From Bodonicaedibacter sp963693005 (GTDB lineage: Bacteria > Pseudomonadota > Alphaproteobacteria > UBA6184): 34,380 bases of DNA. This document shows, in pieces, positions 1-9,994 of this stretch (its first letter is position 1; every line of letters starts with the position of its first letter). The position numbers and the translations under genes are program-made. The notes under the pieces are model-generated. The model made no database searches, was not told the DNA's origin, and saw only the letters and a program-made list of their open reading frames with translations. The stretch spans positions 1-34,380 of the forward strand of contig OY843687.1 of the NCBI GenBank assembly GCA_963693005.1. The letters are read 5' to 3'.

Positions 1-1391
1 CGACAATGGCGTGCTACGACCGGAAGACGATGTCACGTCCGACGATAGCGGTTCCGACACCGAGCCCCGACGCAGGTGTGACGACGACGAGCGTGTCTTC
101 TATGTCAACAAAGCGGCCGGCTCCGGCTACGTCGTTTACTCGAAGCGCCCACACGCCCCGTCGACCGAGCACCGCCTCACTGGAACCGAAGCGGCAGGCC
201 GCCACGCTTGCTCGTACACGGCCGAAGCAGTGGCAATGCGCGCCTGTCTACGCGCCGTCCTTCAGGAGCTGCAAAGCTTCCCCGGCAAGACGCGCAAGGC
301 CATCGTCATCGCAACGGACTCGCAGTCGCTGCTCATGGCTTTGAAGCGCGGTCCCTTGGCGAAGAGCCTGTGCCCGATCGAAACGGAATGCTGGAACCTG
401 CTCCTCGACATCTCCCAGATTGGTCCGTGCGCGCATCATGTTGAAGTTTGTGTTCGGCCACTCCGAAGTCCCGATCAACGACGAAGCGGACGCTCTGGCC
501 ACCGAGGCCAAGCACCTCCCCGGGCAGGATGATGTGCCGATCCAACTCCGCGACAGCAAGGCACTGGCGAAGCAGTACGTCAAGTGGACACAGGAGCTCA
601 CTCGCGACACTCCCCGCGGACGCCTCATCCGCCGTCCGGTGAAGCCGGCTCGCCGCTGCGACATGGACCGGGTGAAGCACCAGTACGCAGTCATGGCCCA
701 GACACGCACCAACGAGTTCCACTGGGGCGGCCGCTTCTCGCACCGCATCGGGGCGAACCCCTCGACGGCATGCAGACTGTGCACCGGTCTGGACCACGCG
801 CGCCTGGCTCAACTGGCGAAGCTTGAAGTGGAGGAGGCCACTGTCCGACTGGAAGCCGAACGGGAGGGCGTCATCAACAACCTGACACTGCTGAAGAAGG
901 CGTGGAACACCCAACGCGTCGCGAGCGGACTACGACCAAATGCACCCGGCGCTGCGTTCCCCGGAGACCCGGAGGTTTGGATGTTGAAGGCGATGAAGTG
1001 CCCGTACTGCAACACCTACACACAGACCAAGGCCAAGGGAGGTGGACTGACGATCCACATGGAGCGGTGCAAGAGGCGCCCCCCTAACGCCACGGTCGTG
1101 AAGGCCACCCGGTACTCCATCGTCAACTTCAAGGCAGTCGACGCTCCCGGCATGACAATTGAGTCGAGTCACCACTGGTGGCACGACTGCCCCGGTGCCA
1201 GAGATGTGTGCGCCGCATCAGACCACCCCCTTCGGTCGCCCATTCCTCCGACGTTCGACTTCTACGGTGAAGCGTACTGGCAGCAAGTGCGTGCTCTTTT
1301 TAATTCGCTCGCTCGCCCGCCTCGCAGCTGGGAGGAGCTATGTCCCATGGCCCTCCGGGGTCGTGAAGTCAACGGGCTTGTCAAAAAAAAA
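1..1391 (+). mobile_element. Type B ingi-like retrotransposon 3' fragment, copy B1
   Basis: The left end is cut by the window edge: relative to complete B copies about 65 bp of the 5' end are missing. The right end is a run of nine A (1383-1391) followed directly by the 12-bp TSD at 1392-1403, after which the satellite starts. It shares with B2 a nine-A tail and a lost G near 1318, while B3-B7 have eight A and keep that G, so B1 and B2 form a sub-branch. Confidence 0.85.
2..1366 (+). pseudogene. RNase H / zinc-finger C-terminus of ingi-like polyprotein, B1, frameshifted
   Basis: The RNase H N-terminal half reads in one frame up to about 420. It contains the helix with the acidic residue (SYTAEAVAM) and the second Asp strand (VIATDSQSLL). 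The second half (GHSEVPINDEAD, with His and Asp) lies in another frame. The break is double here: the B-wide loss of a T at about 420 plus a private loss of a G at about 430. A further lost G near 1318 moves the C-terminus off its normal stop (TGA 1364-1366), so translation would run into the satellite to 1433. The CPYC...H...C zinc-finger-like motif lies at about 1000-1070. Family knowledge: these domains form the 3' end of ingi/L1Tc polyproteins. The copy is certainly non-functional. Confidence 0.8.
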
Positions 1392-3375
1392 CTGTGGCCG
1401 CGGACGGGTTTTGAGATCGTTACCCCGGTTTAGGGGTCGGACAGCAGCCTCGCCGTCGTCGAGCCGTACAACTGTGGCCGCGGACGGGTTTTGAGATCGT
1501 TCCCCCGGTTTAGGGGTCGGACAGCAGCCTCGCCGTCGTCGAGCCGTACAACTGTGGCCGCGGACGGGTTTTGAGATCGTTACCCGGTTTAGGGGTCGGA
1601 CAGCCTCGCCGTCGTCGAGCCGTACAACTGTGGCCGCGACGGGTTTTGAGATCGTTACCCGGTTTAGGGGTCGGACAGCCTCGCCGTCGTCGAGCCGTAC
1701 AACTGTGGCCGCGGACGGGTTTTGAGATCGTTACCCGGTTTAGGGGTCGGACAGCAGCCTCGCCGTCGTCGAGCCGTACAACTGTGGCCGCGGACGGGTT
1801 TTGAGATCGTTACCCCGGTTTAGGGGTCGGACAGCAGCCTCGCCGTCGTCGAGCCGTACAACTGTGGCCGCGGACGGGTTTTGAGATCGTTACCCGGTTT
1901 AGGGGTCGGACAGCCTCGCCGTCGTCGAGCCGTACAACTGTGGCCGCGGACGGGTTTTGAGATCGTTACCCGGTTTAGGGGTCGGACAGCAGCCTCGCCG
2001 TCGTCGAGCCGTACAACTGTGGCCGCGGACGGGTTTTGAGATCGTTACCCCGGTTTAGGGGTCGGACAGCAGCCTCGCCGTCGTCGAGCCGTACAACTGT
2101 GGCCGCGGACGGGTTTTGAGATCGTTACCCCGGTTTCGGGGTCGGACAGCAGCCTCGCCGTCGTCGAGCCGTACAACTGTGGCCGCGGACGGGTTTTGAG
2201 ATCGTTACCCGGTTTAGGGGTCGGACAGCAGCCTCGCCGTCGTCGAGCCGTACAACTGTGGCCGCGGACGGGTTTTGAGATCGTTACCCCGGTTTAGGGG
2301 TCGGACAGCAGCCTCGCCGTCGTCGAGCCGTACAACTGTGGCCGCGGACGGGTTTTGAGATCGTTACCCCGGTTTCGGGGTCGGACAGCAGCCTCGCCGT
2401 CGTCGAGCCGTACAACTGTGGCCGCGGACGGGTTTTGAGATCGTTCCCCCGGGGTCGGACAGCAGCCTCGCCGTCGTCGAGCCGTACAACTGTGGCCGCG
2501 GACGGGTTTTGAGATCGTTACCCCGTTTAGGGGTCGGACAGCAGCCTCGCCGTCGTCGAGCCGTACAACTGTGGCCGCGGACGGGTTTTGAGATCGTTCC
2601 CCCGGTTTAGGGGTCGGACAGCAGCCTCGCCGTCGTCGAGCCGTACAACTGTGGCCGCGGACGGGTTTTGAGATCGTTACCCGGTTTAGGGGTCGGACAG
2701 CAGCCTCGCCGTCGTCGAGCCGTACAACTGTGGCCGCGGACGGGTTTTGAGATCGTTCCCCCGGTTTAGGGGTCGGACAGCAGCCTCGCCGTCGTCGAGC
2801 CGTACAACTGTGGCCGCGGACGGGTTTTGAGATCGTTACCCCGGTTTAGGGGTCGGACAGCAGCCTCGCCGTCGTCGAGCCGTACAACTGTGGCCGCGGA
2901 CGGGTTTTGAGATCGTTACCCCGGTTTAGGGGTCGGGCAGCAGCCTCGCCGTCGTCGAGCCGTACAACTGTGGCCGCGGACGGGTTTTGAGATCGTTCCC
3001 CCGGTTTAGGGGTCGGACAGCAGCCTCGCCGTCGTCGAGCCGTACAACTGTGGCCGCGGACGGGTTTTGAGATCGTTACCCCGGTTTAGGGGTCGGACAG
3101 CAGCCTCGCCGTCGTCGAGCCGTACAACTGTGGCCGCGGACGGGTTTTGAGATCGTTACCCCGGTTTAGGGGTCGGACAGCAGCCTCGCCGTCGTCGAGC
3201 CGTACAACTGTGGCCGCGGACGGGTTTTGAGATCGTTACCCGGTTTAGGGGTCGGACAGCCTCGCCGTCGTCGAGCCGTACAACTGTGGCCGCGGACGGG
3301 TTTTGAGATCGTTACCCCGGTTTAGGGGTCGGACAGCAGCCTCGCCGTCGTCGAGCCGTACAACTGTGGCCGCGG
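1392..3375 (+). repeat. ~80-bp satellite array S1, about 25 units
   Basis: Head-to-tail units begin CTGTGGCCGCGG and end GAGCCGTACAA. The canonical unit is 80 bp by my count. Common length variants are 79 bp (one C lost in the ACCCC run) and 76 bp (additionally lacking one CAG of CAGCAG). A short unit with a deleted TTTAG segment (GTTCCCCCGGGGTCGG) sits at 2443, 1051 bp after the end of B1. A unit with GGGCAG in place of GGACAG occurs at about 2935. No conserved coding frame is visible; open frames here are by-products of the repeat. Confidence 0.95.
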
Positions 3376-4437
3376 CTCATGGCTTTAAAGCGTGGTCCCT
3401 TGGCTAAGAGCCTGTGCCCGATCGAAACGGAATGCTGGAACCTGCTCCTCGACATTTCCCGGATTTGGTCCGTGCGGCGCATCATGTTGAAGTTTGTGTT
3501 CGGCCACTCCGAAGTCCCGATCAACGACGAAGCGGACGCTCTGGCCACCGAAGCGAAGCACCTCCCTGGGCAGGACGATGTGCCGATCCAACTCCGCGAC
3601 AGCAAGGCACTGGCGAAGCAGTACGTTAAGTGGACACAGGAGCTCACCCGCGACACTCCCCGTGGCCGCCTCATCCGCCGCCCGGTGAAGCCGGCTCGCC
3701 GCTGCGACATGGACCGGGTGAAGCACCAGTACGCAGTCATGGCCCAGACACGCACCAACGAGTTCCACTGGGGCGGCCGCTTCTCGCACCGCATAGGGGC
3801 GAACCCCTCAACGGCATGCAGACTATGCACCGGTCCGGACACGCGCGCCTGGCCCAACTGGCGAAGCTCGAAGTAGAGGAGGCCACTGTCCGACTGGAAG
3901 CCGAAAGGGAGGGCGTCATCAACAACCTGACACTGCTGAAGAAGGCCTGAACACGCACCGCGTCGCGAGCGGACTACGACCGAATGCACCCGGCGCTGCG
4001 TTCCCCGGAAACCCGGAGGCTTGGATGTTGAAAGCGATGAAGTGCCCGTACTGCAACATCTACACGCAGACCAAGGCCAGGGGAGGTGGACTGACGATCC
4101 ACATGGAGCGGTGCAAGATGCGCCCCCCCTGACGCCGTGGTCGAAAGGGCCGCCCGGTACTCCATCGTCAACTTCAAGGCCGTCGACGCTCCCGGCATGA
4201 CAATCGAGTCGAGTCACCACTGGTGGCACGACTGCCCCGGTGCCAGAGATGTGTGCGCCGCATCAGACCATCCCCTTCGGTCGCCCATTCCTCCGACGTT
4301 CGACTTCTACGGTGAAGCGTACTGGCAGCAAGTGCGTGCTCTTTTTGATTCGCTCGCTCGCCCGGCCTCGCAGCTGGGAGGAGCTACGTCTCATGGCCCT
4401 CCGGGGTCGTGAAGTCAACGGGCTTGCCAAAAAAAAA
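3376..4437 (+). mobile_element. Type A ingi-like retrotransposon 3' fragment, copy A1
   Basis: TSD copies lie at 3364-3375 (left, as the end of the satellite array) and 4438-4449 (right, shared with B2). The poly(A) tail is 4429-4437 (nine A). The element starts CTCATGGCTTTAAAG, corresponding to the middle of the RNase H domain of type B, so it is truncated about 0.4 kb further than B. Confidence 0.87.
3379..4412 (+). pseudogene. RNase H C-terminal half and zinc finger, A1, several indels
   Basis: The same reading frame as the intact A3 copy is open from the ATG at 3379 to about 3836. It includes the RNase H His/Asp motif (GHSEVPINDEAD). It is then broken by three small indels absent from A3, A5 and A6: CC lost near 3838, GG lost near 3948, and one extra C near 4130. 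The expected stop TGA is at 4410-4412. Indels in homopolymer or dinucleotide contexts could be real decay or uncorrected sequencing error; read support would decide. Confidence 0.75.
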
Positions 4438-4449
4438 CTGTGGCCGCGG

Positions 4450-5884
4450 CACATCAAACGCCGCGACACGGAGACGGAATGGAAGCCCGCCCGGAACAGC
4501 CTGACAATCTGCCGTTCGACAATGGCGTGCTACGACCGGAAGACGATGTCACGTCCGACGATAGCGGTTCCGACACCGAGCCCGACGCAGGTGTGTGACG
4601 ACGACGAGCGTGTCTTCTATGTCAACAAAGCGGCCGGCTCCGGCTACGTCGTTTACTCGAAGCGCCCACACGCCCCGTCGACCGAGCACCGCCTCACTGG
4701 AACCGAAGCGGCAGGCCGCCACGCTTGCTCGTACACGGCCGAAGCAGTGGCAATGCGCGCCTGTCTACGCGCCGTCCTTCAGGAGCTGCAAAGCTTCCCC
4801 GGCAAGACGCGCAAGGCCATCGTCATCGCAACGGACTCGCAGTCGCTGCTCATGGCTTTGAAGCGCGGTCCCTTGGCGAAGAGCCTGTGCCCGATCGAAA
4901 CGGAATGCTGGAACCTGCTCCTCGACATCTCCCAGATTGGTCCGTGCGGCGCATCATGTTGAAGTTTGTGTTCGGCCACTCCGAAGTCCCGATCAACGAC
5001 GAAGCGGACGCTCTGGCCACCGAGGCCAAGCACCTCCCGGGCAGGATGATGTGCCGATCCAACTCCGCGACAGCAAGGCACTGGCGAAGCAGTACGTCAA
5101 GTGGACACAGGAGCTCACTCGCGACACTCCCCGCGGACGCCTCATCCGCCGTCCGGTGAAGCCGGCTCGCCGCTGCGACATGGACCGGGTGAAGCACCAG
5201 TACGCAGTCATGGCCCAGACACGCACCAACGAGTTCCACTGGGGCGGCCGCTTCTCGCACCGCATCGGGGCGAACCCCTCGACGGCATGCAGACTGTGCA
5301 CCGGTCTGGACCACGCGCGCCTGGCTCAACTGGCGAAGCTTGAAGTGGAGGAGGCCACTGTCCGACTGGAAGCCGAACGGGAGGGCGTCATCAACAACCT
5401 GACACTGGCTGAAGAAGGCGTGGAACACCCAACGCGTCGCGAGCGGACTACGACCAAATGCACCCGGCGCTGCGTTCCCCGGAGACCCGGAGGTTTGGAT
5501 GTTGAAGGCGATGAAGTGCCCGTACTGCAACACCTACACACAGACCAAGGCCAAGGGAGGTGGACTGACGATCCACATGGAGCGGTGCAAGAGGCGCCCC
5601 CCTAACGCCACGGTCGTGAAGGCCACCCGGTACTCCATCGTCAACTTCAAGGCAGTCGACGCTCCCGGCATGACAATTGAGTCGAGTCACCACTGGTGGC
5701 ACGACTGCCCCGGTGCCAGAGATGTGTGCGCCGCATCAGACCACCCCCTTCGGTCGCCCATTCCTCCGACGTTCGACTTCTACGGTGAAGCGTACTGGCA
5801 GCAAGTGCGTGCTCTTTTTAATTCGCTCGCTCGCCCGCCTCGCAGCTGGGAGGAGCTATGTCCCATGGCCCTCCGGGGTCGTGA
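4450..5884 (+). pseudogene. RNase H / zinc-finger C-terminus, B2, most frameshifted B copy
   Basis: It carries the B-wide T deletion at about 4936, plus private changes. Near 4582-4595 a C is lost and TG is gained just upstream of the RNase H core. A C is lost at about 5038, and a G is inserted at about 5407 (ACTGGCTGAAG). The GCCCGCCTCG lesion shared with B1 is at about 5837. Domains are recognisable in order (RNase H acidic helix, TDSQS strand, GHSEV...DEAD, CRLC, CPYC...H...C, HHWWHDC), but four or more frame changes separate them. The normal stop is TGA 5882-5884. Confidence 0.78.
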
Positions 5885-5909
5885 AGTCAACGGGCTTGTC
5901 AAAAAAAAA
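4450..5909 (+). mobile_element. Type B ingi-like retrotransposon 3' fragment, copy B2
   Basis: This copy has both ends. It starts CACATCAAACGCC directly after TSD 4438-4449. The nine-A tail is 5901-5909 and the right TSD is 5910-5921. It follows A1 with no other sequence between than the 12-bp TSD. Confidence 0.88.
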
Positions 5910-7805
5910 CTGTGGCCGCGGACGGGTTTTGAGATCGTTACCCCGGTTTAGGGGTCGGACAGCAGCCTCGCCGTCGTCGAGCCGTACAACTGTGGCCGCG
6001 GACGGGTTTTGAGATCGTTCCCCGGTTTAGGGGTCGGACAGCAGCCTCGCCGTCGTCGAGCCGTACAACTGTGGCCGCGGACGGGTTTTGAGATCGTTAC
6101 CCGGTTTAGGGGTCGGACAGCCTCGCCGTCGTCGAGCCGTACAACTGTGGCCGCGGACGGGTTTTGAGATCGTTACCCGGTTTAGGGGTCGGACAGCCCT
6201 CGCCGTCGTCGAGCCGTACAACTGTGGCCGCGGACGGGTTTTGAGATCGTTACCCGGTTTAGGGGTCGGACAGCAGCCTCGCCGTCGTCGAGCCGTACAA
6301 CTGTGGCCGCGGACGGGTTTTGAGATCGTTACCCCGGTTTAGGGGTCGGACAGCAGCCTCGCCGTCGTCGAGCCGTACAACTGTGGCCGCGGACGGGTTT
6401 TGAGATCGTTACCCGGTTTAGGGGTCGGACAGCCTCGCCGTCGTCGAGCCGTACAACTGTGGCCGCGGACGGGTTTTGAGATCGTTACCCGGTTTAGGGG
6501 TCGGACAGCAGCCTCGCCGTCGTCGAGCCGTACAACTGTGGCCGCGGACGGGTTTTGAGATCGTTACCCCGGTTTAGGGGTCGGACAGCAGCCTCGCCGT
6601 CGTCGAGCCGTACAACTGTGGCCGCGGACGGGTTTTGAGATCGTTACCCCGGTTTCGGGGTCGGACAGCAGCCTCGCCGTCGTCGAGCCGTACAACTGTG
6701 GCCGCGGACGGGTTTTGAGATCGTTACCCGGTTTAGGGGTCGGACAGCAGCCTCGCCGTCGTCGAGCCGTACAACTGTGGCCGCGGACGGGTTTTGAGAT
6801 CGTTACCCCGGTTTAGGGGTCGGACAGCAGCCTCGCCGTCGTCGAGCCGTACAACTGTGGCCGCGGACGGGTTTTGAGATCGTTACCCCCGGTTTAGGGG
6901 TCGGACAGCAGCCTCGCCGTCGTCGAGCCGTACAACTGTGGCCGCGGACGGGTTTTGAGATCGTTCCCCCGGTGGTCGGACAGCAGCCTCGCCGTCGTCG
7001 AGCCGTACAACTGTGGCCGCGGACGGGTTTTGAGATCGTTACCCCGGTTTAGGGGTCGGACAGCAGCCTCGCCGTCGTCGAGCCGTACAACTGTGGCCGC
7101 GGACGGGTTTTGAGATCGTTCCCCCGGTTTAGGGGTCGGACAGCAGCCTCGCCGTCGTCGAGCCGTACAACTGTGGCCGCGGACGGGTTTTGAGATCGTT
7201 ACCCCGGTTTAGGGGTCGGACAGCAGCCTCGCCGTCGTCGAGCCGTACAACTGTGGCCGCGGACGGGTTTTGAGATCGTTCCCCCGGTTTAGGGGTCGGA
7301 CAGCAGCCTCGCCGTCGTCGAGCCGTACAACTGTGGCCGCGGACGGGTTTTGAGATCGTTACCCGGTTTAGGGGTCGGACAGCAGCCTCGCCGTCGTCGA
7401 GCCGTACAACTGTGGCCGCGGACGGGTTTTTTGAGATCGTTACCCGGGCCGCGGACGGGTTTTGAGATCGTTCCCCCGGTTTAGGGGTCGGACAGCAGCC
7501 TCGCCGTCGTCGAGCCGTACAACTGTGGCCGCGGACGGGTTTTGAGATCGTTACCCCGGTTTAGGGGTCGGGCAGCAGCCTCGCCGTCGTCGAGCCGTAC
7601 AACTGTGGCCGCGGACGGGTTTGAGATCGTTACCCCGGTTTAGGGGTCGGACAGCAGCCTCGCCGTCGTCGAGCCGTACAACTGTGGCCGCGGACGGGTT
7701 TAGGGGTTTTGAGATCGTTATCGTTACCCCGGTTTAGGGGTCGGACAGCAGCCTCGCCGTCGTCGAGCCGTACAACTGTGGCCGCGGACGGGTTTTGAGA
7801 TCGTT
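5910..7805 (+). repeat. ~80-bp satellite array S2, about 24 units with damaged 3' end
   Basis: The unit order resembles S1, including the short marker unit at 6963 (here CCCCCGGTGGTCGG), 1053 bp from the B2 end. The last quarter is irregular. At 7427-7460 a six-T run is followed by a partial unit fused to the next GCCGCGG. At 7690-7730 GGTTTAGGGG is duplicated out of place and ATCGTT is doubled. The array ends inside a unit (GAGATCGTT) that joins A2 without a TSD. Confidence 0.93.
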
Positions 7806-8396
7806 GGAACCTGCTCCTCGACATTTCCCGGATTTGGTCCGTGCGGCGCATCATGTTGAAGTTTGTGTTCGGCCACTCCGAAGTCCCGATCAACGACGAA
7901 GCGGACGCTCTGGCCACCGAAGCGAAGCACCTCCCTGGGCAGGACGATGTGCCGATCCAACTCCGCGACAGCAAGGCACTGGCGAAGCAGTACGTTAAGT
8001 GGACACAGGAGCTCACCCGCGACACTCCCCGTGGCCGCCTCATCCGCCGCCCGGTGAAGCCGGCTCGCCGCTGCGACATGGACCGGGTGAAGCACCAGTA
8101 CGCAGTCATGGCCCAGACACGCACCAACGAGTTCCCCGGTTTAGGGGTCGGACAGCTATGCACCGGTCCGGACCACGCGCGCCTGGCCCAACTGTCGAAG
8201 CTCGAAGTAGAGGAGGCAACTGTCCGACTGGAAGCCGAAAGGGACGGCGTCATCAACAACCTGACACTGCTGAAGAAGGCCTGGAACACGCACCGCGTCG
8301 CGAGCGGACTACGACCGAATGCACCCGGCGCTGCGTTCCCCGGAAACCCGGAGGCTTGGATGTTGAAAGCGATGAAGTGCCCGTACTGCAACATCT
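7806..8396 (+). mobile_element. Type A fragment A2, truncated at both ends, with a satellite patch
   Basis: Both junctions are abnormal. The left end enters A about 50 bp inside the usual start (GATCGTT fused to GGAACCTGCTC). The right end leaves A at ...AACATCT and continues as satellite CGCCGTCGTC. No TSD or poly(A) is present. Around 8134-8156 roughly 59 bp of A are replaced by about 21 bp of satellite (CCGGTTTAGGGGTCGGACAG). These are rearrangement junctions, not insertion ends. Confidence 0.82.
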
Positions 8397-8440
8397 CGCC
8401 GTCGTCGAGCCGTACAACTGTGGCCGCGGACGGGTTTTGA
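7841..8440 (+). pseudogene. RNase H tail / zinc-finger remnant, A2, chimeric with satellite
   Basis: An open frame of about 199 codons covers the RNase H motif GHSEVPINDEAD and most of the linker. At about residue 98 the satellite patch inserts PGLGVGQ in frame in place of the HWGGRFSHRIG segment. The frame ends in satellite sequence after the first Cys pair (CPYCN), so the finger is incomplete. Preservation of the frame across the patch is probably chance, since both ends of the fragment are broken. Confidence 0.6.
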
Positions 8441-8509
8441 GATCGTTACCCCGGTTTAGGGGTCGGACAGCAGCCTCGCCGTCGTCGAGCCGTACAACTG
8501 TGGCCGCGG
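8397..8509 (+). repeat. Short satellite stretch S3 between A2 and B3
   Basis: One partial and one full satellite unit replace the 3' part of A2 and lead into the TSD (8498-8509) and B3. In complete blocks A is joined to B directly by poly(A)-TSD, so these units were placed here by a later exchange. Confidence 0.88.
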
Positions 8510-9970
8510 CACATCAAACGCCGCGACACGGAGACGGAATGGAAGCCCGCCCGGAACAGCCTGACAATCTGCCGTTCGACAATGGCGTGCTACGACCGGA
8601 AGACGATGTCACGTCCGACGATAGCGGTTCCGACACCGAGCCCCGACGCAGGTGTGACGACGACGAGCGTGTCTTCTATGTCAACAAAGCGGCCGGCTCC
8701 GGCTACGTCGTTTACTCGAAGCGCCCACACGCCCCGTCGACCGAGCACCGCCTCACTGGAACCGAAGCGGCAGGCCGCCACGCTTGCTCGTACACGGCCG
8801 AAGCAGTGGCAATGCGCGCCTGTCTACGCGCCGTCCTTCAGGAGCTGCAAAGCTTCCCCGGCAAGACGCGCAAGGCCATCGTCATCGCAACGGACTCGCA
8901 GTCGCTGCTCATGGCTTTGAAGCGCGGTCCCTTGGCGAAGAGCCTGTGCCCGATCGAAACGGAATGCTGGAACCTGCTCCTCGACATCTCCCAGATTGGT
9001 CCGTGCGGCGCATCATGTTGAAGTTTGTGTTCGGCCACTCCGAAGTCCCGATCAACGACGAAGCGGACGCTCTGGCCACCGAGGCCAAGCACCTCCCCGG
9101 GCAGGATGATGTGCCGATCCAACTCCGCGACAGCAAGGCACTGGCGAAGCAGTACGTCAAGTGGACACAGGAGCTCACTCGCGACACTCCCCGCGGACGC
9201 CTCATCCGCCGTCCGGTGAAGCCGGCTCGCCGCTGCGACATGGACCGGGTGAAGCACCAGTACGCAGTCATGGCCCAGACACGCACCAACGAGTTCCACT
9301 GGGGCGGCCGCTTCTCGCACCGCATCGGGGCGAACCCCTCGACGGCATGCAGACTGTGCACCGGTCTGGACCACGCGCGCCTGGCTCAACTGGCGAAGCT
9401 TGAAGTGGAGGAGGCCACTGTCCGACTGGAAGCCGAACGGGAGGGCGTCATCAACAACCTGACACTGCTGAAGAAGGCGTGGAACACCCAACGCGTCGCG
9501 AGCGGACTACGACCAAATGCACCCGGCGCTGCGTTCCCCCCGGAGACCCGGAGGTTTGGATGTTGAAGGCGATGAAGTGCCCGTACTGCAACACCTACAC
9601 ACAGACCAAGGCCAAGGGAGGTGGACTGACGATCCACATGGAGCGGTGCAAGAGGGCGCCCCCCCTAACGCCACGGTCGTGAAGGCCACCCGGTACTCCA
9701 TCGTCAACTTCAAGGCAGTCGACGCTCCCGGCATGACAATTGAGTCGAGTCACCACTGGTGGCACGACTGCCCCGGTGCCAGAGATGTGTGCGCCGCATC
9801 AGACCACCCCCCCCCCCCCCCCCCCCCCCTCCCCTCGGTCGCCCATTCCTCCGACGTTCGACTTCTACGGTGAAGCGTACTGGCAGCAAGTGCGTGCTCT
9901 TTTTAATTCGCTCGCTCGCCCGGCCTCGCAGCTGGGAGGAGCTATGTCCCATGGCCCTCCGGGGTCGTGA
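8510..9970 (+). pseudogene. RNase H / zinc-finger C-terminus, B3, with poly-C expansion
   Basis: It carries the B-wide frameshift at about 8997 between the TDSQS strand and GHSEVPINDEAD. Private insertions in C or G runs at about 9536 and 9655 and the 23-C tract at 9807-9829 cause further frame changes across the zinc finger and the HHWWHDC region. The normal stop (TGA 9968-9970) is present. Apart from these runs the copy is close to B4-B6. Confidence 0.78.
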
Positions 9971-9994
9971 AGTCAACGGGCTTGTCAAAAAAAA
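8510..9994 (+). mobile_element. Type B fragment, copy B3
   Basis: Left TSD 8498-8509, eight-A tail 9987-9994, right TSD 9995-10006. It is longer than other B copies because of C-run expansions: extra C near 9536 and 9660, and a 23-C run at 9807-9829 where the other copies have five C. Confidence 0.87.

Noticed and set aside
1404..1560. tRNA-like internal promoter (GGGTTTTGAGATC resembles a B box)
   Set aside because: It does not fit the GGTTCGANTCC consensus, and no A box or cloverleaf is found at the right distance.
1392..3375. CRISPR array
   Set aside because: Units are directly adjacent with no unique spacers, the repeat is 80 bp, and no cas genes exist; the context is eukaryotic.
1392..3375. 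Telomere-like repeats, because canonical units contain TTAGGG within GGTTTAGGGGTC
   Set aside because: Only one hexamer occurs per 80 bp, it is part of the fold-back, and it is lost in the TTTCGGGG and TTTCCCGG variants. Probably coincidence.
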